Shown: piece after piece, positions 11,868 through 19,651 of the stretch
Position numbering within the stretch: the stretch's first letter is position 1
Layout of the letters: each line of letters opens with the position of its first letter
Source of the DNA: Noviherbaspirillum_A sp047237965
GTDB taxonomy: Bacteria; Pseudomonadota; Gammaproteobacteria; Burkholderiales; Burkholderiaceae_D
Assembly: GCF_047237965.1 (NCBI RefSeq)
Contig: NZ_JBDFLX010000001.1
Location: 1,116,001-1,180,000 of the forward strand
DNA length: 64,000 bases
Reading direction: 5' to 3'
Notes under the pieces: model-generated
Databases searched by the model: none
The model's input: the letters and a program-made list of their open reading frames with translations, nothing else
What the model was told of the DNA's origin: nothing
Made by a program: the position numbers and the translations under genes

Positions 11868-12150
11868 TTTTAAATCCCGTTGAGCGCGCCGTGACGTCGG
11901 TGCGTGGAGCGGGAAAAGGTGCGGCGTCTGTCTGAGCCAAGCTTTGCTTGGCGAGTTTAGCCGCGCCCCGCTCCATGCATCGACGGCACGGGGACCCCGC
12001 GCAGCGGGGCGCGATCACCGGGTCGCCTTTTCTTGCCTACTTCTTTTGGCGAAGCAAAAGAAGTAGGTCGCCTGCTGGGGCGAACACCCGGCCTGGTCAT
12101 GACGACAGTGCATTCGGGTTGCTTCACCCGCCGTAAAGACGTCACTGCGA
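11868..12150 (+). repeat. Structured repeat unit A (inverted relative to unit B)
   Basis: Reading inward from the array, this element contains four hairpins: an outer stem (arms 11891-11913 and 11967-11989, 20 Watson-Crick pairs plus two G-T pairs), an inner stem GCCAAGC-TTT-GCTTGGC (11936-11952), CCCCGC-GCA-GCGGGG (about 11994-12008), and a perfect 13-bp stem CCTACTTCTTTTG/CAAAAGAAGTAGG with loop GCGAAG (12036-12067). A tail follows, containing GTGCATTCGGGTTGCTTCACCCG. Unit B repeats the same plan on the opposite strand with compensatory changes in the outer stem. No protein is encoded. Confidence 0.85.
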
Positions 12151-12216
12151 AGCAGCAGTTGCTTTTGAAGTTGAAGTTTGAAGTTTCAATACGAACGTCA
12201 ACAACAACACCGACAG

Positions 12217-12314
12217 TGCTGCCCGGGCGTTGCCGGGTGACGCAATTCGATTGCACTGCCGTGGAGACAAGCCGGGAGTCCGTCCCGGCGGCCGGGTTAC
12301 TTTTTTTGCTTCGC
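12217..12314 (-). repeat. Structured repeat unit B, inner part (tail and first hairpin arm)
   Basis: Read on the minus strand, this segment aligns with the tail of unit A: GCAAAAAAAGTAACCCGG, then GCAGTGCAATCGAATTGCGTCACCCGG. It holds one arm (GGTTACTTTTTTTG, 12295-12308) of a 14-bp hairpin whose other arm lies beyond the IS at 13611-13624. The rest of unit B follows the IS. The bases between units A and B (about 12151-12216) hold only short GAAGTT-type repeats. Confidence 0.8.
12309..12314. repeat. Target-site duplication, left copy (CTTCGC)
   Basis: CTTCGC directly precedes the left terminal inverted repeat and recurs directly after the right one at 13605-13610. Six bases fits IS481-family duplications. 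Removing one copy and the IS restores a perfect hairpin in which CTTCGC is exactly the loop. Confidence 0.9.
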
Positions 12315-12362
12315 TGTATAGACCGGGGACATGGGTAACAACTGTGCCGGGACATGGGTAAC
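12315..12362. repeat. Left terminal inverted repeat of the IS
   Basis: Forty-eight bases beginning TGTATAGACCGGGGACAT and ending TGCCGGGACATGGGTAAC. The outer 18 and inner 20 bases match the right end perfectly; four mismatches lie in the middle ten. Two copies of GGGACATGGGTAAC occur within it. Confidence 0.92.
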
Positions 12363-12403
12363 ACTTTGGCGTATTCCATATCAAGCCAAAGGATTCTCTA
12401 ACC

Positions 12404-13552
12404 ATGCCCTGGAAAGACGTTGACATGATGACCCTTCGACAAGAATTTACGGCGCTAGCGCAGCAGGATGGCGTGAACTTCAGTGCCCTATGCACGCGTT
12501 TTGGAATCAGTCGCAAGACAGGATACAAATGGCGTGAACGCAGCATGACGCAGGGCCCTGCTGGCCTGCAGGACTGCTCGCGCAGACCCTGCAATACGCC
12601 ACTGCGTACCAGCCAGGCAAACGAAGAGCTGGTAGTGAAGGTGCGTCTGAAACACCCCACCTGGGGCGGCCGCAAGATTCATCGCAGCCTGCTCAATCAG
12701 GGTCACATCCAGGTGCCAACCCCCAGCACCATTACCCGGATTCTGCATCGACATGGCTTGATCTCAGAAAAGGCAAGCGCAAACAGCACCGCCTGGCAGC
12801 GCTTCGAGCATGCCCAGCCCAATGATCTCTGGCAGATCGACTTCAAGGGCCATTTCCAGACCGGCCAGGCCACGTGTCATCCACTGACCGTGCTGGATGA
12901 TCATTCACGCTACAACATCGTCCTGCAGGCTTGCCTGAACCCGGACACTGCCACTGTGCAGGCAGCTCTGGAAACTGCCTTTCGCCATCACGGCATGCCA
13001 GTACGGATCAACGCTGACAACGGTTCTCCATGGGGCAGTCCGTCGCAGCACGAGCATGGCATCACCAAGCTCACCATCTGGTTGATTCAGCTGGGCATTC
13101 GCATCAGTCACAGTCGTCCGGCTCATCCACAGACCAATGGCAAGGACGAACGTTTCCATCGCACGCTCAAGGCAGATGTGCTGCACGGGCGTCACTTCGT
13201 TGACCTTGAGGAGGTCCAGAACGCATTCGACCGCTGGCGAATGATCTACAACAACGAGCGGCCGCATGAAGCCATCGGCATGGCCACGCCGGTAACCCGG
13301 TTCCGGCAAAGCCGTCTGGCCTATCCCGAGCGATTGCCAGAGATTGTTTATCCGCAGGAAGACCTGGTGGAGACCGTCGGGTGGAACGGGCATGTGAAGT
13401 TCCACAAGCGCAGCTTTCGCGTCTCCAGCGCCTTGCACAGGCATCGTATTGCGGCCCGCGCCCTGTCAGGCCAGGACGGCATTTATGACCTGTACTTTGC
13501 GCATCAGCGATTTGGCCAAATCGACTTGCGCAATGCCGAAAAGCACGATTAA
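12404..13552 (+). CDS. IS481-family DDE transposase
   Basis: This 382-residue transposase catalyses movement of the surrounding IS. The N-terminal part contains a helix-turn-helix (residues about 25-50, FGISRKTGYKWRER) and a second HTH-like region ending near residue 125. The rve/integrase core follows with the acidic triad visible as Asp in WQIDFKG, Asp in NADNGSPW and Glu in NGKDERFHRTLK. The arrangement D-D-E with LDDHSRY and HPQTNGKDER is typical of IS481/IS3 relatives. No frameshift is seen, so it is probably active. Confidence 0.93.
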   Translation: MPWKDVDMMTLRQEFTALAQQDGVNFSALCTRFGISRKTGYKWRERSMTQGPAGLQDCSRRPCNTPLRTSQANEELVVKVRLKHPTWGGRKIHRSLLNQGHIQVPTPSTITRILHRHGLISEKASANSTAWQRFEHAQPNDLWQIDFKGHFQTGQATCHPLTVLDDHSRYNIVLQACLNPDTATVQAALETAFRHHGMPVRINADNGSPWGSPSQHEHGITKLTIWLIQLGIRISHSRPAHPQTNGKDERFHRTLKADVLHGRHFVDLEEVQNAFDRWRMIYNNERPHEAIGMATPVTRFRQSRLAYPERLPEIVYPQEDLVETVGWNGHVKFHKRSFRVSSALHRHRIAARALSGQDGIYDLYFAHQRFGQIDLRNAEKHD

Positions 13553-13556
13553 ATCT

Positions 13557-13604
13557 GTTACCCATGTCCCGGCACATGTGTAACCTATGTCCCCGGTCTA
13601 TACA
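13557..13604. repeat. Right terminal inverted repeat of the IS
   Basis: This is the reverse complement of the left end apart from four substitutions in the central ten bases. It starts five bases after the transposase stop codon and ends GGTCTATACA, immediately followed by the duplicated CTTCGC. Confidence 0.92.
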
Positions 13605-13806
13605 CTTCGCCAAAAAAAGTAACCAAAAAAAGGCGACCCGGTGATCGCGCCCCCGCTGCGCGGGGGTTCCCGTGTCAGCGGTACCCGGAGCGGGGCGCGG
13701 CTAAACTCGCCAAGCTGCGCTTGGCTCAGACAGACGCCGCACCTTTTCCCGCTCCGGGTACCGCTGACACGGCGCGCTCAACGGGATTTCACTGCCACTT
13801 CAAAAG
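13605..13806 (-). repeat. Structured repeat unit B, outer part
   Basis: On the minus strand this follows the plan of unit A. It contains the second hairpin arm CAAAAAAAGTAACC (13611-13624), CCCCCGC-GCA-GCGGGGG type hairpin (about 13650-13666), a perfect 23-bp outer stem (13672-13694 with 13748-13770) and the inner stem GCCAAGC-TGC-GCTTGGC around 13708-13725. Relative to unit A, five stem positions differ on both arms so that pairing is kept. The first six bases are the right-hand target duplication. Confidence 0.85.
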
Positions 13807-13900
<94 letters not shown>

Positions 13901-14013
13901 ACGATTACATCAGACATGTTCGACGACCACGATTTTTCCGACAAGCGCATCCACCAGATTCCCCATCATCCGGACAAACAGCACCTTCCACACCAAACCC
14001 TGAATAACATCCC

Positions 14014-14529
14014 ATGCTGACCCTACACACCCGCATCAATGAGGCCGACGAGATCACCGGCGAACTCATCCTCCCCTATGAACTGCGCGAGAAAAGCCGC
14101 CTGCGCGCCACCCTCGCCTCCGGCGAGGAAGTCGCCGTCTTCACCGTGCGCGGCACCGTGCTGCGCGATGGCGATCTGCTGCGCGGCGATGATGGCCGCG
14201 TGGTGCGCATTGCCGCTGCGGCCGAAGCCACCTATCGCGTCGCCTGCTCAACCCCACGCGACCTGCTGCGCTGTGCGTTCCACCTCGGTAATCGTCATAC
14301 CCAGGCCCAGGTGGGCGATGGCTTCCTGCGCATCCGCCAGGACAGCGTGCTGAAGGAAATGCTGGAAGGCCTGGGCGCCACGGTCACCGCGGAAGACGCG
14401 CCGTTCGAACCGGAGTCCGGCGCCTACGGCGGCGGTCATGGCCACCATCATGGCGACGACGGCGGCCATCATCCGCTGGCGCCGATCCCGCTGCGCCAGC
14501 GCATCCATCGCCCGACCGACAAGGCCTGA
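14014..14529 (+). CDS. ureE: Urease accessory protein UreE (nickel metallochaperone)
   Basis: This 171-residue protein delivers nickel to the UreDFG-urease complex. It has the two-domain UreE pattern: an N-terminal peptide-binding domain and a C-terminal metal-binding domain with HLGNRH (residues about 91-96). A His-rich tail near residues 140-153 (GHGHHHGDDGGHH) supplies extra nickel sites. The ATG at 14014 gives a typical start (MLTLHTRI). It is separated from ureC by the repeat/IS island, so it may need its own promoter; none is obvious. Confidence 0.95.
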   Translation: MLTLHTRINEADEITGELILPYELREKSRLRATLASGEEVAVFTVRGTVLRDGDLLRGDDGRVVRIAAAAEATYRVACSTPRDLLRCAFHLGNRHTQAQVGDGFLRIRQDSVLKEMLEGLGATVTAEDAPFEPESGAYGGGHGHHHGDDGGHHPLAPIPLRQRIHRPTDKA

Positions 14530-14533
14530 TGCA

Positions 14534-15214
14534 ATGAATGCCAGCGCATTGCTGCATCTTCTGCAACTGGCCAGCCCCTCACTGCCGATCGGCGCCTACA
14601 GCTATTCCCAAGGACTGGAAGCGGCGCTGGAAAGCGGCCAGGTCAAGAACGAGGCGAGCGCCAGGGAATGGATCGTGCATGCCCTGCACCAGGTGATTGC
14701 GCGCTTCGAGGGTCCGGTGCTGTGGCGGCTGATGCAGGCATTCGACGCCTCGGACGCGGACGCGGTCACGGCATGGACCGAACGCTTCCTGGCCGCCCGC
14801 GATACCGCCGAGTTCCGCGCCGAGACGGTGCAGATGGGCTATTCGCTGGGCAAGCTGCTGGCCGAGCTGAAGCTGCCGCGGCCGGAACTGCTGGCCCTGC
14901 TGCAAGCCCAGCCGGAAGTGCCGCTGCCCACCGCCATGGCCTGCGCAGCCGTCGCGCTGGCGGTGCCGCATGACGCGGCGCTGCTGGGCATGCTGTTCTC
15001 ATGGGCCGAAAACCAGGTGCTGGTGTGCGTGAAGTCGGTGCCGCTGGGCCAGGTCGCCGGCCAGCGCCTGCTGCTGTCACTGCGGCCCGAGATCGAGGCC
15101 GCCGCCGTCACCGCGCAGTCGCTGCGCGATGAAGAACTTTCCAACTGGGCGCCGGGACTGTCGCTGCTGTCGATGCGGCACGAGGTGCAGTACAGCCGTC
15201 TGTACCGGTCCTGA
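14534..15214 (+). CDS. ureF: Urease accessory protein UreF
   Basis: The 226-residue all-helical UreF bridges UreD and UreG in the nickel-insertion complex. The family motif SPSLPIGAYSYSQGLE lies near the N-terminus (residues about 13-28), and LGQVAGQRLL and the C-terminal MRHEVQYSRLYRS agree with UreF. The ATG at 14534 is four bases after the ureE stop. An upstream in-frame extension inside ureE is ignored because homologues start just before the LLQLASPSLP block. Confidence 0.94.
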   Translation: MNASALLHLLQLASPSLPIGAYSYSQGLEAALESGQVKNEASAREWIVHALHQVIARFEGPVLWRLMQAFDASDADAVTAWTERFLAARDTAEFRAETVQMGYSLGKLLAELKLPRPELLALLQAQPEVPLPTAMACAAVALAVPHDAALLGMLFSWAENQVLVCVKSVPLGQVAGQRLLLSLRPEIEAAAVTAQSLRDEELSNWAPGLSLLSMRHEVQYSRLYRS

Positions 15215-15273
15215 ATCCGCCCACTCCCAAGCAATCGAAACCGAATCAGAATCAGAATCAACAGGAGCAATCA

Positions 15274-15903
15274 ATGACTAACCCTTCCAATCCCCTGCGC
15301 GTCGGCATCGGCGGCCCGGTCGGTTCCGGCAAGACGGCGCTGTGCGAAATGCTGTGCAAGCGCATGCGCGACCACTACGACATGGCCGTGATCACCAATG
15401 ACATCTATACCAAGGAAGACATGGAGATCCTGATGCGGGCCGAAGCGCTGCCCGCCGAACGCCTGATGGGCGTGGAGACCGGCGGCTGTCCGCATACCGC
15501 GATCCGCGAGGACGCATCGATCAACCTCGAAGCCATCGCCCGCATGAGCGCCGACTTCCCCGACCTCGACCTGATCCTGGTCGAGTCCGGCGGCGACAAC
15601 CTGGCGGCCACCTTCAGCCCGGAACTGTCGGACCTGACCATCTACGTGATCGATGTCGCCGGCGGCGAAAAGATTCCACGCAAGGGCGGCCCTGGCATTA
15701 CCCGGTCCGATCTGCTGATCATCAACAAGACCGATCTCGCGCCGCATGTCGGCGCCAATCTCGACATCATGGCGCAGGATGCAAAACGCATGCGTGGCGA
15801 GCGCCCCTTCCTGTTCACCAATCTGCGCAGCGGCGACGGCGTCGAGGAAGTGGTTGCCTTCATCCGCAGGCAGGGGCTGCTGGACGCCGCCCGGCCAGGC
15901 TGA
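15274..15903 (+). CDS. ureG: Urease accessory protein UreG (GTPase)
   Basis: The 209-residue SIMIBI-class GTPase powers nickel transfer into urease. Visible motifs are the P-loop GPVGSGKT (residues 14-21), the invariant metal-binding Cys-Pro-His in GGCPHTAIRED, ESGGDNL and the guanine-specificity motif NKTD. AGGAG precedes the ATG by seven bases. The stop is immediately followed by the stop of the convergent minus-strand gene, leaving no room for a separate terminator. Confidence 0.97.
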   Translation: MTNPSNPLRVGIGGPVGSGKTALCEMLCKRMRDHYDMAVITNDIYTKEDMEILMRAEALPAERLMGVETGGCPHTAIREDASINLEAIARMSADFPDLDLILVESGGDNLAATFSPELSDLTIYVIDVAGGEKIPRKGGPGITRSDLLIINKTDLAPHVGANLDIMAQDAKRMRGERPFLFTNLRSGDGVEEVVAFIRRQGLLDAARPG

Positions 15904-16704
15904 TCAGACCGGCTTGTACTCGGCCTGGAAACGATCCAGGCCGGCCAGCAGCTGCTCATAGGCCTTGCCGACTTGGGTCGGGTCGCCCTTGACGCCGAGT
16001 TCGATGTGGCGCCGGGTCTGGGCGTCGCCGACGCTGGGAAGGCTGAATACCTTGACCAGCGGATACGCGGTTTCCACCGCTTCCATCAGCGGCGTCAGCG
16101 TCGATTCCATCGAGTCATAGACATACACCGACTTTTCCTGCCAGGCCACCTGGTGGAACAGGTGCGGGTAGACGGTGTCGAGCACCCATTCCATCATCGG
16201 ATGCGCCATCACCGGAAAGCCCGGCACGAAATGATGGCCGCCGGCGCCGGCATTCTTCAGTGAAAACCCGGGGATCTTGTTGTAGGGATTGGGGATAATG
16301 CTGGCGCCCTGCGGAAACTCGCCCATCTTCAGCCGGTGCAGGTTTTCCGGCGCCTCCAGGCGCGGATCCTGCCCGGAGGCGGCGGCCATCTCGACGATGC
16401 GCTGCTCGATCAATGCCTTGGCTTCCGGATGCAGCACGACGGGCACGCCGAGCGCGGCGGCGGCGCACTGGCGGGTATGGTCGTCGGGCGTGGCGCCGAT
16501 GCCGCCGAAGGAAAACACGATGTCGTCGCTGGCCAGGGTGCGCCTCAAGGTGGCGGTGATGCGCGCCGGATCGTCGCCGAGGTATTCGGCCCAGCCCAGC
16601 TGCATGCCGCGTGCCGACAGCAGTTCGACCGCCTTGGAAAAATGCTTGTCGACGCGTTTGCCCGAGAGGATTTCATCGCCGATGATGATCAGACCGATAG
16701 CCAT
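15904..16704 (-). CDS. CinA/MoaB-like competence-damage-inducible protein A domain protein
   Basis: This 266-residue protein contains the molybdopterin-binding (MoCF) fold of the CinA N-terminal half: IGDEILSGKRVDKH near the N-terminus and VFSFGGIGATPDDHT near residue 65. It lacks the C-terminal amidase domain of full-length CinA. In bacteria such stand-alone proteins are annotated as competence/damage-inducible protein A; their substrate is uncertain. The ATG at 16704 gives the expected start MAIGLIIIGDEIL. It lies downstream of the EI24 gene on the same strand. Confidence 0.85.
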   Translation of the reverse strand: MAIGLIIIGDEILSGKRVDKHFSKAVELLSARGMQLGWAEYLGDDPARITATLRRTLASDDIVFSFGGIGATPDDHTRQCAAAALGVPVVLHPEAKALIEQRIVEMAAASGQDPRLEAPENLHRLKMGEFPQGASIIPNPYNKIPGFSLKNAGAGGHHFVPGFPVMAHPMMEWVLDTVYPHLFHQVAWQEKSVYVYDSMESTLTPLMEAVETAYPLVKVFSLPSVGDAQTRRHIELGVKGDPTQVGKAYEQLLAGLDRFQAEYKPV

Positions 16705-16758
16705 GTGTTGTCCGTGTGTCGTGTTAGGTGGAAGGTTGAGGAAAATGCAATCACTGCA

Positions 16759-17589
16759 TTATGTCGCAGCTGGCAGCGTCGTGTCTGGCTGCATGGTGTC
16801 GCGGCGCAGCTGTTCCAGCGCCGCCAGCAGGTAATGCTGGAACCAGAGCCCGGAGAACACGAACACCAGCACATAGACCCAGATGGCGACGCCGGCCATC
16901 AGCGGCAACAGCACCAGGAACAGCGCGCCGCCCAGCCAGAGCATGGTGGGCGCGGCGCCCATGGCGCCGACGGCAATGCCGATTGCCAGCAGCGGCCAGC
17001 GGTGCTGGCGCATCAGGATACGCCGCTCCTCGCCGCTGGCATGGTCGGCCAGCGCATCGTAGGCCATCACCCGGTAGGTCAGCCATCCCCACAGCAGCGG
17101 CTGCACCAGCAGGGCCAGCGGCGGCACCGCGTTGAGCGGCAGCGTCAACAGCCACAGGCAGGCAAACACGACGAAACTGCCCAGCGAGACCGCCAGGCTG
17201 CCGATCACGGAGCCGCCATGGCGCCGGTCCAGCCCCGGATACCAGCGCGTCGATACATGTCTGGCAATGGCGGGCATCGCTACGCCGCCGACAAACAGGA
17301 GCGCGGTCAATATCATCAGCGGCAACAGCAGCCACATCGCCATCAACGGCACCAGAAAGCTTCTGAGCGAGCTCAGGCCCATCCAATCCAGGGCCGAGCG
17401 GATCGCCTGGTACCAGCTGCTGTCGGCGAAGTAGGCACCGAGCCAGTCCATCATCGGCTGCAGGCCCAGCCAGAGCGCCAGCCCCCACAGCAGCAGGGAA
17501 AGCACGAAGGGCAGCACGGTCAGCAGCAGCATGCGCAGATGCAGCTGCGACAGCACCGCACGACCAAAGGTCTTGACGACGAGATGCAT
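16759..17589 (-). CDS. EI24 domain-containing inner-membrane protein
   Basis: The 276-residue protein has about six hydrophobic membrane segments and the look of the EI24/CysZ family (Etoposide-induced 2.4), including the conserved PLNAVPPLALLVQPLLWGWL stretch near residue 155. CysZ in enterobacteria is linked to sulfate uptake, but Burkholderiales homologues are uncharacterised and I do not assign transport. It is followed 54 bases later by the CinA-like gene, so the two may be cotranscribed. Confidence 0.8.
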   Translation of the reverse strand: MHLVVKTFGRAVLSQLHLRMLLLTVLPFVLSLLLWGLALWLGLQPMMDWLGAYFADSSWYQAIRSALDWMGLSSLRSFLVPLMAMWLLLPLMILTALLFVGGVAMPAIARHVSTRWYPGLDRRHGGSVIGSLAVSLGSFVVFACLWLLTLPLNAVPPLALLVQPLLWGWLTYRVMAYDALADHASGEERRILMRQHRWPLLAIGIAVGAMGAAPTMLWLGGALFLVLLPLMAGVAIWVYVLVFVFSGLWFQHYLLAALEQLRRDTMQPDTTLPAAT

Positions 17590-17732
17590 GGGCGCGGCTC
17601 ACAGTTCAACGAAATCGGACCCACATTCTAACCGTCATGGCAACGATGTTCCGCGGAACGATTCCGGACCGGCGCTGTCTGATTCCCATTCCCCCATTGC
17701 CGTCCCGCTCATCTTCCGCCTGGCCAGTTTGC

Positions 17733-18644
17733 ATGCCTTCTTCACACCGCCTTCTGGAATTTCTCGTCAATCTCTTCCGCCGTCGCACGCGGCTCTTCGC
17801 CGTGCTGGCCCTTAGCGTGCCGCTTGGCTTTGCCGGTTGCGGCCAGCTGGTGCAGAAGGAGCGCGAGCTGCTGTTTCGGGTTGTACCGGGCACCGCCAGC
17901 TGGTATGGCGGCATGCCGGACGGCGTGGTGGAAACCGACCTGCCGGTGGCCGCCGGGCGCAGCGGCGATGCCGGCGAGCATATCAATGCCTGGTGGTGGC
18001 CGGCGGCCAGTCCGGATGCGCCGGCGGTGCTGTACCTGCACGGCGCGCGCTGGAACCTGACCGGCCAGCTGTTTCGCATCGAACAACTGCATGATTTCGG
18101 CTTTTCCGTGCTCGCCATCGATTACCGCGGCTTCGGCAAGAGCAGCGGCGAATTGCCGTCGGAAGAAACGGTGTATGAAGACGCCCGGCTCGCATGGCAG
18201 CATCTGAAGACATTGCAGCCGGATCCGAAGAAGCGGCTGATCTATGGTCATTCGCTCGGCGGCGCGATCGCGATCGATCTTGCATCGCAGCCAGGCCAGC
18301 AGCAACAGGCGCGCGGCCTGATCGTGGAATCCACATTCACCACGCTGGCCGACATCGCGAAGTCGCTCAGCTATCCCTGGCTGCCGCTGCAGCTCCTGCT
18401 GTCGCAGAAATTCGATGCGGTCGACAAGATTGCGCAGGTCGGCATGCCGGTGCTGATCGTCCATGGCACCAGCGACCGCTATGTGCCGTCCCACTTCAGC
18501 GAGAAGCTGTATGCAGCGGCGCCGCAGCGCAAGAAGCTGCTGCTGGTGGAAGGCGGCACCCACAACAACAGCATGCGCATCGGCGAGTCTGCCTACCGGC
18601 GCGCCTTCAGGGAATTGTTTGGCCTGGACCCGGCTCCTGCATAG
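17733..18644 (+). CDS. Alpha/beta hydrolase, probable lipoprotein
   Basis: The gene encodes about 303 residues with the Bem46/ABHD13-type hydrolase fold. The ATG at 17733 is preferred because it gives a signal with the lipobox-like LGFAGC (Cys about 36), predicting a membrane-anchored lipoprotein; an in-frame ATG at 17637 would add 32 unlike residues. Visible motifs are the oxyanion-region LHGARWN, the nucleophile Ser174 in GHSLGG, Asp in HGTSDRYVP and His in EGGTHNNS. The substrate is unknown. Confidence 0.82.
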   Translation: MPSSHRLLEFLVNLFRRRTRLFAVLALSVPLGFAGCGQLVQKERELLFRVVPGTASWYGGMPDGVVETDLPVAAGRSGDAGEHINAWWWPAASPDAPAVLYLHGARWNLTGQLFRIEQLHDFGFSVLAIDYRGFGKSSGELPSEETVYEDARLAWQHLKTLQPDPKKRLIYGHSLGGAIAIDLASQPGQQQQARGLIVESTFTTLADIAKSLSYPWLPLQLLLSQKFDAVDKIAQVGMPVLIVHGTSDRYVPSHFSEKLYAAAPQRKKLLLVEGGTHNNSMRIGESAYRRAFRELFGLDPAPA

Positions 18645-18768
18645 GGGGATGCGCAGGCAGGCAGCCCTTGACGCGTCGCCGTGCTTGCGCAGTGTTACAG
18701 CCCCGCCCGCTTCCCGGCCCTGCTACAATCCCGCACCCCCTTTTATCCCTGACAGCAAAGGTACATCC

Positions 18769-19125
18769 ATGTCCACAGTCATGACAGCTTCCGGGCTGCA
18801 ATATGAAGATATCCAGGCCGGCACCGGCGAAGAAGCCACCGCGGGCCAGTACGTCACCGTCCACTACACCGGCTGGCTGCAGAATGCAGACGGCAGCGCC
18901 GGCAAGAAATTCGACTCCAGCAAGGATCGCAACGATCCCTTCCAGTTTCCGCTGGGCGCCGGCAACGTGATCAAGGGCTGGGACCAGGGCGTGCAGGGCA
19001 TGAAGGTTGGCGGCGTACGCAAGCTGATCATCCCGGCGTCGCTTGGTTACGGCGCGCGTGGCGCCGGCGGCGTGATTCCGCCGAACGCAACCCTGATCTT
19101 CGAAGTCGAGCTGCTGGGCGTCTGA
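18769..19125 (+). CDS. FKBP-type peptidyl-prolyl cis-trans isomerase
   Basis: A 118-residue single-domain FKBP that should accelerate proline isomerisation in protein folding. It has no signal peptide and is likely cytoplasmic. Typical motifs are TVHYTGWL, KFDSS, PFQFPLGAGNVIKGWDQG, and IPASLGYGARGAGGVIPPNATLIFEVELL. The start at 18769 is set by the family N-terminus; the open frame runs further upstream. Its stop overlaps the start of the next small lipoprotein gene by one base. Confidence 0.95.
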   Translation: MSTVMTASGLQYEDIQAGTGEEATAGQYVTVHYTGWLQNADGSAGKKFDSSKDRNDPFQFPLGAGNVIKGWDQGVQGMKVGGVRKLIIPASLGYGARGAGGVIPPNATLIFEVELLGV

Positions 19126-19307
19126 TGTCCCGCCTTGTCGCTCTCGTGGCTTGTGCGCTGCTGCTTTCCGCTTGCAGCGTGATATCGACCACGGCATCGG
19201 TCGGCGCTGCCGCGGTCTCGGTTGCCGGCACCGCGGTCAACGTCGGCATCGGTGTAGGCAGCGCGGCAGTGAGCGCGGTCGGTGCGGTGGCAGGCGCCGC
19301 CTTCTAA
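19125..19307 (+). CDS. Small putative lipoprotein
   Basis: A 60-residue ORF begins in the overlap TGATG with the FKBP stop. The product starts with a clear lipoprotein signal: positively charged N-terminus, hydrophobic core and lipobox LLSAC (Cys16). The mature part is only Gly/Ala/Val-rich repeats (VGAAAVSVAGTAVNVGIGVGSAAVSAVG). Homologous short NF038104-like lipoproteins are common in Burkholderiales. No function can be assigned. Confidence 0.7.
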   Translation: MSRLVALVACALLLSACSVISTTASVGAAAVSVAGTAVNVGIGVGSAAVSAVGAVAGAAF

Positions 19308-19325
19308 ATCGCCGACCCGCCTCAT

Positions 19326-19361
19326 CACGGCGCCGGCTGCCCATGCGCAGCCGGCGCCGTG
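19326..19361. terminator. Hairpin between convergent genes
   Basis: A perfect 15-bp stem CACGGCGCCGGCTGC (19326-19340) pairs with 19347-19361 across a six-base loop. There is no long T-run, but it lies exactly between two convergent genes and probably ends transcription from both sides. Confidence 0.6.
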
Positions 19362-19366
19362 TCATT

Positions 19367-19651
19367 TCAGGCGCCGAAAACCTTCTGCATCTTGCGCGCC
19401 AGCTTTTCCTGCACCATGGGCGCGAAGGCCTTCATCATCAGACCCAGCGTAATGTCGAGCCGGGCGTCCTTTTCGTTCACCACCAGCGTGCCGTCGACGC
19501 CGCTGCGTTCGAAACGCAGCACCGGCCCTTCCCAACGGCATTCCATGCCAAAGTCGGCCGCCACCTTGTCGGCCACTTCCTGCGCCGCCGCGCGGGCTTG
19601 TTCGGGTTGCATGTTGTGGGCCTGGACGATGCTGATATCCGCCATGGTCAT
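19367..19651 (-). CDS. Polyhydroxyalkanoic acid system family protein
   Basis: The 94-residue product resembles the PHA_gran_rgn family, small proteins associated with polyhydroxyalkanoate granule metabolism. Visible features are the N-terminal ISIVQAHNM, the block EQARAAAQEVADKVAADFGM and the C-terminal KLARKMQKVFG. A start two codons later (MADISIV) is possible. It overlaps the upstream dehydrogenase gene by four bases (ATGA). A PHA depolymerase gene lies about 5 kb away, but linkage is not operonic. Confidence 0.75.
   Translation of the reverse strand: MTMADISIVQAHNMQPEQARAAAQEVADKVAADFGMECRWEGPVLRFERSGVDGTLVVNEKDARLDITLGLMMKAFAPMVQEKLARKMQKVFGA

Larger units (their letters stand above)
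12315..13604 (+). mobile_element. IS481-family insertion sequence, 1290 bp, intact
   Basis: The element is bounded by 48-bp terminal inverted repeats with four mismatches, starts TGTATAGACC and ends GGTCTATACA, and is flanked by the six-base direct repeat CTTCGC. It carries one complete DDE transposase gene in the same direction as the urease genes. Each terminal repeat contains two GGGACAT...GTTAC/GTAAC-type sub-repeats, likely transposase-binding sites. The intact ends, intact gene and exact duplication suggest a recent insertion. Confidence 0.92.
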
